Source: an uncultured Veillonellaceae bacterium (GTDB lineage Bacteria; Bacillota; Negativicutes; Veillonellales; Negativicoccaceae). From it: 13,141 nucleotides of DNA. The notes below the pieces were generated by a model. That model worked only from the letters and a program-made list of their open reading frames with translations, was not told the DNA's origin and searched no databases. Location of the stretch: the NCBI GenBank assembly GCA_902488965.1, contig CABTYA010000025.1, forward strand, positions 1-13,141. Reading direction: 5' to 3'. Made by a program: the position numbers and the translations under genes. This document shows positions 6,944 through 13,141 of this stretch, piece after piece (the first letter of the stretch is position 1; every line of letters begins with the position of its first letter).

Positions 6944-7915
6944 ATGCATACACTGCGAATCGGCATTGTCGGCTACGGCAATCTCGCCCGCGGCATCGAA
7001 CTTGCCGCTGCACAACAAGACGACATCGAACTCGTCGCTGTTTTTTCCCGCCGCAACGGCGTCAAGAGTGAAAGCGGTACTCCCGTGTACCGGATGGACG
7101 AACTCGACTCCTTTGTCGATAAAATTGACGTCCTCATGCTCTGCGGCGGCTCGGCCAACGACTTGATGGCGCAGGCACGCGATATCGGCGCCAAATTCCA
7201 CATCGTGGACAGTTTCGACACGCATGCCAAGATTGAAGACCACTTTACCGAGCTCAATGCCGTCTCCAAAGCGGCGGGCAAAGTTTCGCTGATCTCCGTC
7301 GGCTGGGATCCGGGGCTCTTTTCCCTGCAACGACTCTATGGGGAAACCGTCCTCCCGCACGGAAAGAACTACACCTTCTGGGGACGCGGCATCAGTCAGG
7401 GACACTCCAACGCGATCCGCCGCATTCCGGGCGTCGCCGATGCCAAGCAATACACCGTCCCGAAAGAAGAATATCTCGACCGTTGTCGCGGCGGCGAACA
7501 GGCCGACATCCGAGCCGATGAATCACATCTGCGCGAATGCTACGTCGTATTGGAAGACGGCGCCGATGCCGCAAGCGTCGAACACGCAATCAAAACGATG
7601 CCCGATTACTTCGCCGGCTACGAGACCGTCGTTCACTTCGTCAGCCAAGAAACGCTCGACCGTGACCATGCCGGGATGCCGCACGGCGGCTTCGTCCTAC
7701 GCGTCGGAGAAACCCGACCGGAAGAAACTTCGGTCATCGAGTACAGTCTCAAACTCGACAGCAACCCCTCGTTTACCGCCAGCGTCCTCGTCGCCTACGC
7801 GCGCGCACTCATGCGGCTTGCCGCCCACGGCGCAACAGGTTGCTTCACCGTCTTTGATATCCCCCCCGCGTATCTTTCGCCCAAAGCGCCGAAAGACTTG
7901 CGCAAACTGTTGTAA
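6944..7915 (+). CDS. ddh: meso-Diaminopimelate D-dehydrogenase
   Basis: This NADPH-dependent cytoplasmic enzyme converts L-tetrahydrodipicolinate and ammonia to meso-diaminopimelate in one step, bypassing the longer acylated branches of lysine and peptidoglycan precursor synthesis. The 323 residues match the family length (about 320-326) and are collinear with the Corynebacterium glutamicum enzyme. GIVGYGNLARG at 7-17 is the dinucleotide-binding loop, VFSRR at 33-37 has the Arg residues that favour NADPH, and the substrate-domain blocks GWDPGLFS (120-127), FWGRGISQGHS (145-155) and RRIPGVADAKQYT are intact. MPDYF, GMPHGG and the C-terminal FTASV segment also match. The gene is monocistronic, with AAAGGATG before its start, its own promoter and a terminator. 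Its presence implies meso-DAP in the cell wall or lysine pathway. Confidence 0.97.
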   Translation: MHTLRIGIVGYGNLARGIELAAAQQDDIELVAVFSRRNGVKSESGTPVYRMDELDSFVDKIDVLMLCGGSANDLMAQARDIGAKFHIVDSFDTHAKIEDHFTELNAVSKAAGKVSLISVGWDPGLFSLQRLYGETVLPHGKNYTFWGRGISQGHSNAIRRIPGVADAKQYTVPKEEYLDRCRGGEQADIRADESHLRECYVVLEDGADAASVEHAIKTMPDYFAGYETVVHFVSQETLDRDHAGMPHGGFVLRVGETRPEETSVIEYSLKLDSNPSFTASVLVAYARALMRLAAHGATGCFTVFDIPPAYLSPKAPKDLRKLL

Positions 7916-7924
7916 TGCGAATAA

Positions 7925-7957
7925 CCAAAAGGACTTGCCTTTGGCAAGTCCTTTTGG
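7925..7957. terminator. Bidirectional intrinsic terminator
   Basis: A perfect 15-bp stem (7925-7939 with 7943-7957) closes a TTT loop. The AAAA/TTTT blocks inside the stem give a U-rich 3' side on both strands. It ends ddh on the plus strand and the threonine synthase/membrane protein unit on the minus strand. Confidence 0.88.
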
Positions 7958-7981
7958 ATTGACCGTCTTCTCTTCGCTGCT

Positions 7982-8683
7982 CTATTCTTTTGCCCGCGCC
8001 TTGCGGCGTTGCGTCCACCACCAGAGCGCGCCGTAGACAACGGTCACTCCGAGTACCATCACCGTCAAACGCATGTGGTTTTCATCGGCATTGACGAGAT
8101 CATGGCCGACGATGACTTCAATTGCTACCGAGGGCAGTTTCCCCAAAAAGCACCCGATGATGTAGTCCCGATACGAAATACTCGAAAGAGCACCGAGCGC
8201 CGTGACCAATCCGTTCGGTGAATACGGCACGGCGCGAGCGATGGCCATCGCCCACATCGTACTGTAACGGTCGAGTTTGGTCAGCATCTTGTTTTTCGCA
8301 ATCAGGCGCTCCGCCATACCGCGAAACAACGTGCGCATCATCCAAAACGAGATAATAACCCCGACGGTTTCGCCGACCCATGAGATGAGAATCCCCCAGC
8401 CGATGCCGAACACCAGTCCGTTCGCCGTCGACAGAAAGATAGACGGCAAAAAGCCGACGATATTAATGATGACATCGATGAGAAAGCTGACCAACATGGC
8501 GGCTGCGCCGAAACTTTTAAGATAGCGCACCGTACCGCTGAAGTCCCCGCTTTGCGAGAGTTTCCAAATCGTCGGGTAAAACGCCGGATCCAACCAATGA
8601 ATACCGGCCAGCAGTACAATCAGCAGGGCCAGGAGTCCCCACTTGATATATCGCTCTTCGCGTTCACTCCATTCTCGTTTCAT
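7982..8683 (-). CDS. TVP38/TMEM64-type (VTT domain) membrane protein
   Basis: This 233-residue integral membrane protein belongs to the VTT/DedA superfamily, whose members move or scramble lipids or support membrane homeostasis. Hydrophobic segments lie at about residues 14-31, 58-85, 88-116, 155-195 and 205-223. The Gly-rich VFGIGWGILISWVGETVG block (91-108) and the RAVPYSPNGLVTALGA block (150-165) are the two halves of the VTT signature, and the C terminus is basic (RRKARAK). The start codon overlaps the thrC stop as TAATG with no clear Shine-Dalgarno, so it is probably translated by reinitiation after thrC. The terminator at 7925-7957 follows. A lipid-related function is known for the superfamily; the specific role is unknown. 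Confidence 0.88.
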   Translation of the reverse strand: MKREWSEREERYIKWGLLALLIVLLAGIHWLDPAFYPTIWKLSQSGDFSGTVRYLKSFGAAAMLVSFLIDVIINIVGFLPSIFLSTANGLVFGIGWGILISWVGETVGVIISFWMMRTLFRGMAERLIAKNKMLTKLDRYSTMWAMAIARAVPYSPNGLVTALGALSSISYRDYIIGCFLGKLPSVAIEVIVGHDLVNADENHMRLTVMVLGVTVVYGALWWWTQRRKARAKE

Positions 8684-10197
8684 TATCGTAGTGACTCGCC
8701 CGTCCTTTGATTTTGAATCGTCAATTCGCGCAATACGTCGGAAACGGACGATATCATCTCTTCTTTGGCAATGACGCTGTCAAATCGCACCGGACGCTGT
8801 GCCAATTCCGCCAATGCGGACGGTACCGATACGCCGGTCACCTCCGCGAGACGATTCAGCAGACGATACGGATTGTCCCCTGTCTGCAAGCCGAGCGCCG
8901 CCGCCACCGTTTCGGGGAACTTGTACGGGTGCGCGGTTGCCATGACGACCAAAGGACGGTCGCCGATAATTCCGCGCAGACGCAGGCGGTCGGTCACGCC
9001 GACAGCCACCGCCGTGTGCGGGTCGAGCAGGTAGCCGCTGCGCTTGTACACACTGCGGATGACGTCGAGTGTCTCCGCATCCGTGAGCCAGCCGCCGACA
9101 AACGCTCCCACCGATTTTCTTTCCGCCTCGGTCAGTGCCATGCGGCCTTTGTCCTGTAAGTCACGCATCAACGCGCTTACCCGCTCGGTATCCCCGTCGG
9201 TCGCATAATAAAGGAACCGTTCCAGATTCGATGAAATCAGGATATCCATCGACGGTGAGCTCGTCACATGAAATTCACGGCGACGGTCATAGACACCGGT
9301 GGCAAAGAAATCCGCCAAGACGTGATTTTCGTTCGAGGCGCAGATGAGCCGTCGAATCGGCACGCCGAGACGTTGGGCGAGATACCCCGCCAAAATATTG
9401 CCGAAATTCCCTGTCGGTACGGCGACGTCAAAACCCGCCCCTGCTGCGAGTCGTCCCGTCCGCAGGAGTTCGGTATAGGTGCGAATATAGTATACGATCT
9501 GCGGAATGAGGCGGCCGACGTTGATCGAGTTTGCACTGGAAAAAGCCACGCCTGCTGCGGCTGCTTCTTCCCGCATCGCAGGCGACGCGAAGACCCGTTT
9601 GACGAATTGCTGCGCTTCGTCGAAATTGCTGTCAATCCCGACGACGCGAACATTTTCTCCCTCCTGCGTCTGCATCTGCGCCCGTTGCATGGGGCTGACG
9701 CCGTGCGCAGGATAAAAGACCATGATTTCCGTTCCTTCCACATCGGCGAATCCCGCCATTGCGGCTTTACCCGTGTCCCCGCTGGTTGCCGTCAAAATCA
9801 ATGTCCGCTCCGTACGCCCCAAATCCCGCTTGGCCTGCACAAGCAAATGCGGAAAGAGCGATAATGCGAGGTCTTTGAAGGCGAGCGTGCGGCCGTGGAA
9901 AAGTTCAACCGCCGTCACATCGTCCGCCAAGGGGGCGAGCGCAATCACGCCGTCCGTACCGAACGTGTCCCGATACGCCATGCGACACAAGCGCGCGGCC
10001 GTATCGGCATCCCAGCCGAAAAAGAGGCGAATCACCTCGGCCGCGACCTCCTCGTAACACCAAGCGGCGGTTTCCGTCCAATCGCGCGCCGGCGGCAATG
10101 CTTGCGGTACGTACAATCCGCCGTCCGTCGCCAACCCTTGTACCAATGCTTCGGCAGCCGTTACTGCAGCCGCGCCGCGCGTGCTGATATAGTGCAT
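8683..10197 (-). CDS. thrC: Threonine synthase
   Basis: This PLP-dependent cytoplasmic enzyme converts O-phospho-L-homoserine to threonine and phosphate. The 504 residues fit the longer threonine synthase class. The N terminus has the typical YISTRG block (3-8), Lys108 in LAFKDLAL is the PLP Schiff-base lysine, TATSGDTGKAA at 136-146 contacts substrate phosphate, and PTGNFGNILAG at 261-271 is the PLP-phosphate loop. NSINVGRLIPQ and SSPSMDILISSNLERF also match the family. The start at 10197 is chosen because GAGGAG lies 4 bases upstream and the residues before it, in an open frame extending to 10452, do not look like threonine synthase and overlap the upstream gene. It is the middle gene of a three-gene unit, 14 bases after the flavodoxin-like gene. 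Confidence 0.97.
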   Translation of the reverse strand: MHYISTRGAAAVTAAEALVQGLATDGGLYVPQALPPARDWTETAAWCYEEVAAEVIRLFFGWDADTAARLCRMAYRDTFGTDGVIALAPLADDVTAVELFHGRTLAFKDLALSLFPHLLVQAKRDLGRTERTLILTATSGDTGKAAMAGFADVEGTEIMVFYPAHGVSPMQRAQMQTQEGENVRVVGIDSNFDEAQQFVKRVFASPAMREEAAAAGVAFSSANSINVGRLIPQIVYYIRTYTELLRTGRLAAGAGFDVAVPTGNFGNILAGYLAQRLGVPIRRLICASNENHVLADFFATGVYDRRREFHVTSSPSMDILISSNLERFLYYATDGDTERVSALMRDLQDKGRMALTEAERKSVGAFVGGWLTDAETLDVIRSVYKRSGYLLDPHTAVAVGVTDRLRLRGIIGDRPLVVMATAHPYKFPETVAAALGLQTGDNPYRLLNRLAEVTGVSVPSALAELAQRPVRFDSVIAKEEMISSVSDVLRELTIQNQRTGESLR

Positions 10198-10211
10198 ATG
10201 CTCCTCGCTTT

Positions 10212-10691
10212 CTATTGTTTCATGACGACATCGGTCACCCATGCCGCAATTTCTTCCCGCTCGGGTACCGCCGCGCCTTTGGGACGACGTACGACCAGCA
10301 GATCGGCCAGTGCCCCGCCGCTGTCTTGTTCCAAATCCTGCCGGCTCCGACCGGGATTGCCGCCGCAAGTCAGCAGCGCATATAACCCGCGGCCTTGCCA
10401 GTCGGCTTGCCGCACCCACGGATGCAACGGGCGCGCATAGGTAAACCACCACGTAGGCATCGCCAAAATGACCCTGTCCGCCGGCTCGATGATTTCCGGT
10501 ACCGGCGTAACTTTGCGTTCGCTGCCGCCGAGAAATTCCGCACCGACACGCGCCACCATTTTCCAGTATCCGCCTGAATACGGCGGTGTGACCTCCAGTT
10601 CATACAACGGCCAGCCGCTCACCTCGGCCGCGATTTTTGCTGCCGCCCGGCTGTATCCCGAATACGAATATACCGCTACGATACCGTTCAT
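10212..10691 (-). CDS. Flavodoxin-like protein (Flavodoxin_4 type)
   Basis: This 159-residue protein has the flavodoxin-like fold of the family often annotated as Flavodoxin_4, small putative FMN-binding reductases. The N-terminal strand is followed by YSYSGYSR at residues 8-15 in the position of the phosphate loop, where the classical T-G-N-T pattern is absent. LYELEVTPPYSGGYW (about 29-43) and ILAMPTWWFTYARPLHPW (about 75-92) match the family, and LLTCGGNPG is the third flavin-proximal loop. Two adjacent Met codons (10694 and 10691) follow AGGAGG; the second gives the better 6-base spacing. It is the first gene of the unit leading to thrC. Its redox partner is unknown. Confidence 0.82.
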   Translation of the reverse strand: MNGIVAVYSYSGYSRAAAKIAAEVSGWPLYELEVTPPYSGGYWKMVARVGAEFLGGSERKVTPVPEIIEPADRVILAMPTWWFTYARPLHPWVRQADWQGRGLYALLTCGGNPGRSRQDLEQDSGGALADLLVVRRPKGAAVPEREEIAAWVTDVVMKQ

Positions 10692-10716
10692 CATGCTCCT
10701 CCTGTCAATTGTACTC

Positions 10717-10725
10717 ACTATACCA
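10717..10725 (-). promoter_or_regulatory. Extended -10 promoter of the flavodoxin-like/thrC/VTT unit
   Basis: On the minus strand, TGGTATAGT is an extended -10 about 25 bases upstream of the first gene's start. No strong -35 is seen. I see no T-box, attenuator or other threonine-responsive leader, since the predicted leader is only about 20 bases long. Confidence 0.6.
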
Positions 10726-10762
10726 TATGCGTCTTTCCGCGCCAACCGACCGCACCGTCAAG

Positions 10763-10791
10763 ATGACTTTTCGCCGCCATCACGGTACAAT
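10763..10791 (+). promoter_or_regulatory. Promoter of the FlK-like thioesterase gene
   Basis: ATGACT (10763-10768) and TACAAT (10786-10791) are separated by 17 bases and precede the gene start by 33 bases. It is nearly back to back with the promoter at 10717-10725. Confidence 0.65.
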
Positions 10792-10824
10792 ACAAGTAGC
10801 AACATCAGCGGAAAGGAGCATTGT

Positions 10825-11232
10825 ATGGATCTTATCGGAATTACGGGAACGGTGCGGCTGGAAGTCACCCCCGCCCGCACAGCGGAAACTGTCGGCAGCG
10901 GTACACTGGCCGTCTGTGCGACCCCCGTTGTTGCGGCAGCCGCCGAAGGTGCCGCCGTCGCGGCACTTGCCGCTCATCTGGAGGAGGGCGAAACGACCGT
11001 CGGCACGAACATCACGCTCGATCATCTCGCGGCAACCCCCGTCGGCATGACGGTCAACGCCACCGCTACCCTCACCCGCCACGAAGGACGGCGCTACGAA
11101 TTTTCTTTTTCCTGTCGCGACGAAGCGGGCGAAATTGCCCGCGGCACCCACACCCGTGTCGCTGTTGCGGCGGAACGTTTTATGCAAAAAGCGCTAACAC
11201 GCCGCTCAGCTGCGATCCTCGACGAGACCTGA
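10825..11232 (+). CDS. FlK-like acyl-CoA thioesterase (hotdog fold)
   Basis: This 135-residue single-domain hotdog protein resembles the fluoroacetyl-CoA thioesterase FlK family, which hydrolyses small acyl-CoA thioesters in the cytoplasm. The segment VCATPVVAAAAEGAAV (30-45) forms the core helix, and EEGETTVGTNITLDHLAATP (53-72) is the strongest family block. Thr33, Glu41 and His67 have the same spacing (8 and 26 residues) as the catalytic Thr42, Glu50 and His76 of Streptomyces cattleya FlK. The start at 10825 follows AAAGGAG; the open frame reaches back to 10468 but the extra residues overlap the neighbouring promoter and gene. It is monocistronic. Its stop codon lies in the loop of its terminator hairpin. 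The natural substrate is unknown; in most bacteria that carry this family it is unlikely to be fluoroacetyl-CoA. Confidence 0.88.
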   Translation: MDLIGITGTVRLEVTPARTAETVGSGTLAVCATPVVAAAAEGAAVAALAAHLEEGETTVGTNITLDHLAATPVGMTVNATATLTRHEGRRYEFSFSCRDEAGEIARGTHTRVAVAAERFMQKALTRRSAAILDET

Positions 11233-11246
11233 CGGTCTCGTTTTTT
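11222..11246 (+). terminator. Intrinsic terminator overlapping the thioesterase stop codon
   Basis: An 8-bp stem (11222-11229 with 11234-11241), with the TGA stop codon in its four-base loop, is followed by six T residues (11241-11246). On the minus strand there is no T-run after the stem, so the convergent phosphoesterase gene is not clearly terminated by it. Confidence 0.88.
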
Positions 11247-12393
11247 ATTTGCCCGCATGCAGGGTAATGTAAGTCAGTTCACGCGGACAACCGATGCGAA
11301 ACGGGAACCAATGACCCGTCCCCCGTGTTACGTAACCGACCGACGTACCGTAATGAAACTCTCCGCGATTATAAGTATAAAGAGGAATCAGCGGCCGCCC
11401 CGCGATATTGATTTGCATCCCGTGCGTATGTCCCGCCAAAATCAGATCCGCCCCGCGCTCAAATCCCGCTTGCAAAAAATCGGGATGGTGCGCAATCAGC
11501 AGACGAAACTGCGAGGCCGGAGCACCGGCGAGTGCGGCGTCGGTAAAGGTTGCGATTTCCTTTTCCCGCATTTCACCTTTGCCGAACGGGTAATCCACTC
11601 CCGCAACAATGATTCCCGCATCGCCGCGGCGCAATTCATAATGCGTATTTTCCAAAATCCGTAACCGTGACGCGCCGAGCACTTCGGCTACCCGCGGACG
11701 GTCGTAATAATATTCGTGATTGCCCCAGACAAAATCGATCCCGTAAGTAAAATGTGTCGCTTCGGTGTTGATGATCTCCTGTAACTCCGCCAGCACTCCG
11801 GGGTTGGTCTCGTCGATCAGATCACCCGCGATGATGACATAGTCCGCACGCTCACGGCGGGCATCCGCCAATTGCTCGCGCAAATCGTCCAACCGATAAT
11901 ACGGACCGATATGCGTATCGGCAAGCAACGCGATTTTGAGTCCTTCAAAACTGGGCGGCAATTTCACCGAAGTCACCTCAAGGCGCTCACGCTCCCAATG
12001 CAGATGTCCGTCCACCGCTCCGTAGGCGGATACCGCAAAAGCCAGCACCAGACAAAAGGTTGCCGCCATATTCCCGTAGCGTTTGCCGCCCCACAGCGTC
12101 AACAATCGCAGCACAATCAATGGAATCCACAATATTACTTGTGCAACTACCCAGATCGTCGCCGCATACGCCGCTGCGACGGCGATCGTCCCCGCAAGAT
12201 TCAAGTACGCTTCGCGGTAGTAGATAAAGTAACCGCCGCCGAATACGGCAACCAGTGCCCACATTGCCATCAGTGTATACTTTCGCCGCCGTTTACGTTG
12301 ATTGTCCTCGGTGATTAGCGACGCATAATTCCACGCATTCCAAAACGGGATCAACCCGATAACGATAAAATGAAACAGTATCCAATAGTTCAT
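11245..12393 (-). CDS. Membrane-anchored metallophosphoesterase
   Basis: This 382-residue protein has a hydrophobic N-terminal part (segments near residues 3-18, 40-58, 65-100 and 109-126) and a calcineurin-like phosphoesterase domain from about residue 150. All motif residues of the two-metal site are present: ADTH (158-161), GDLID (190-194), GNHE (224-227), AHHPD (301-305) and GHTHG (321-325). It resembles YkuE/YaeI-type enzymes, which are membrane-associated phosphoesterases; the substrate (lipid head group, nucleotide or other) cannot be read from sequence. The start at 12393 is chosen because AAAGGAG lies 5 bases before it, overlapping the mutY stop codon; the gene follows mutY by 10 bases and is co-transcribed with it. 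It converges with the thioesterase gene. Confidence 0.9.
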   Translation of the reverse strand: MNYWILFHFIVIGLIPFWNAWNYASLITEDNQRKRRRKYTLMAMWALVAVFGGGYFIYYREAYLNLAGTIAVAAAYAATIWVVAQVILWIPLIVLRLLTLWGGKRYGNMAATFCLVLAFAVSAYGAVDGHLHWERERLEVTSVKLPPSFEGLKIALLADTHIGPYYRLDDLREQLADARRERADYVIIAGDLIDETNPGVLAELQEIINTEATHFTYGIDFVWGNHEYYYDRPRVAEVLGASRLRILENTHYELRRGDAGIIVAGVDYPFGKGEMREKEIATFTDAALAGAPASQFRLLIAHHPDFLQAGFERGADLILAGHTHGMQINIAGRPLIPLYTYNRGEFHYGTSVGYVTRGTGHWFPFRIGCPRELTYITLHAGK

Positions 12394-12403
12394 GGATTCT
12401 CCT

Positions 12404-13141
12404 TTATTCCAGTATCGCCGCCAACCGCGCATGCGGGCCAGCCAGCGGTATCGTCAAAAGCTCCGCACGCGTCCACCAGCGTTCGTCCGCCTGCGGTGTA
12501 AGCGCCGTTTCCCAACGATACGCACGCATCTCCCAAATCCGATGCGTGAAAATATGCCGATGGCGCCAATAGACATGATGCGGTTTCGACAGTCCGCGCG
12601 CTTCGCACAGTCGTGCCGTCGCCTCCGCCAGTGTCGTCCCCGTCACGGACGGAAATTCCCACATATTGGCCAGCATCCCCGTTGCCGAACGGCGGTGCAA
12701 CAGATAGCGCCCGCCGTCCGCAATGACCGCCACCGCCACACGTTCGATCACCTGCTTGGTTTTTTTCTCCCGCCGCGGCAGTACCGTCTCGCATCCCGTC
12801 TTGCGGGCGACGCAATCATCACGTAAAGGGCAGGCCGCACAACGCGGTGTACGCGGTGTACACACCGTCGCTCCCAAATCCATCAGCGCTTCATTGAATG
12901 CTCCCGGCGCCTCCGCGGGAATGACCTCCTGCGCCAGCGCCGTCACCCGTGTCCGTGTGGAGGCGCGCAACACATCGTCCTCGATGCCGTACAGGCGAGC
13001 GAACACCCGCAGAACATTACCGTCCACCGCGGGCACAGCCTCCCCGAACGCCAACGAACGAATTGCCCCGAGCATGTACGGCCCGACTCCCGGCAACGCC
13101 GCCAGCGCATCGGGATCGGCGGGAATTTCTCCGCCGTAACG
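12404..13141 (-). CDS. mutY: A/G-specific adenine DNA glycosylase MutY, 5' end cut by window edge
   Basis: This is the C-terminal 245 residues of MutY, which removes adenine mispaired with 8-oxoguanine. Numbered from the window edge, the helix-hairpin-helix ALPGVGPY is at 15-22, followed by the catalytic-type Asp40 in VPAVDGNVLRV. Cys94, Cys101, Cys104 and Cys110 have the C-x6-C-x2-C-x5-C spacing of the [4Fe-4S] cluster. From about residue 130 the NUDIX-like domain that recognises 8-oxoguanine follows, ending in a short Leu-rich helix. The frame stays open to the window edge (RYGG before residue 5), so the start and the catalytic Glu lie outside. It is upstream of the phosphoesterase gene in the same unit. 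Confidence 0.96.
   Translation of the reverse strand, partial: RYGGEIPADPDALAALPGVGPYMLGAIRSLAFGEAVPAVDGNVLRVFARLYGIEDDVLRASTRTRVTALAQEVIPAEAPGAFNEALMDLGATVCTPRTPRCAACPLRDDCVARKTGCETVLPRREKKTKQVIERVAVAVIADGGRYLLHRRSATGMLANMWEFPSVTGTTLAEATARLCEARGLSKPHHVYWRHRHIFTHRIWEMRAYRWETALTPQADERWWTRAELLTIPLAGPHARLAAILE

Noticed and set aside
10198..10452. N-terminal extension of threonine synthase by 85 residues.
   Set aside because: It overlaps the upstream flavodoxin-like gene and does not resemble threonine synthase, while the Met at 10197 has GAGGAG and begins the conserved YISTRG block.
11245..12393. Assignment of the phosphoesterase to lipid A synthesis (LpxG/LpxH type).
   Set aside because: The motifs define only the broad metallophosphoesterase fold, and there are no lipid A genes in the window.
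1..13141. Search for tRNA genes, CRISPR arrays, riboswitches, insertion sequences and long repeats.
   Set aside because: Reading through the intergenic spaces showed only promoters and hairpin terminators; no repeat-spacer pattern, transposase or cloverleaf was recognised by eye.

Overview
The window is a compact, gene-dense bacterial chromosome segment of moderately high GC content with 13 protein-coding genes. I see no tRNA, rRNA, CRISPR array or insertion sequence, and no gene-free gap longer than about 120 bases. Strong Shine-Dalgarno sites (AGGAGG, AAAGGAG), short intergenic spaces and two short-chain flavodoxins resembling the Megasphaera elsdenii protein suggest a Firmicute, probably of the Negativicutes. 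That placement is an inference from protein recognition; there is no rRNA to confirm it.

Layout. On the left, two paralogous flavodoxin genes lie on the minus strand, separated by a terminator-like hairpin and driven by a strong promoter at 966-1010. Next, also on the minus strand, is glnS (glutaminyl-tRNA synthetase), whose stop codon overlaps the start of a secreted protein of unknown function. Divergent from glnS is a single plus-strand fumarylacetoacetate-hydrolase-family gene, ending at a bidirectional terminator. A minus-strand two-gene unit follows: an OLD-family ATPase/TOPRIM nuclease-like protein and, 8 bases downstream, a 201-residue helical protein of unknown function. Divergent from that pair is ddh (meso-diaminopimelate dehydrogenase, lysine and peptidoglycan precursor synthesis).

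Beyond a second bidirectional terminator is a minus-strand three-gene unit transcribed as flavodoxin-like protein, threonine synthase (thrC), then a VTT/TVP38-type membrane protein, with thrC and the membrane gene overlapping at TAATG. A single plus-strand gene then encodes an FlK-like acyl-CoA thioesterase with its Thr/Glu/His triad intact. The right end holds a minus-strand pair: mutY, cut off at its 5' end by the window edge, and a membrane-anchored metallophosphoesterase.

Themes. Most genes are metabolic or housekeeping. Minus-strand genes form short operons, while the three plus-strand genes each stand alone with a promoter and terminator. Many promoters share a GGTAYAAT or TGnTATAAT -10 element with a weak -35. 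The only candidate for something undescribed is the OLD-family/201-residue pair: it has the layout of a two-component nucleic-acid-handling or phage-defence module, but the partner is not one of the usual OLD partners I know of, and its neighbours are housekeeping genes rather than a defence island.
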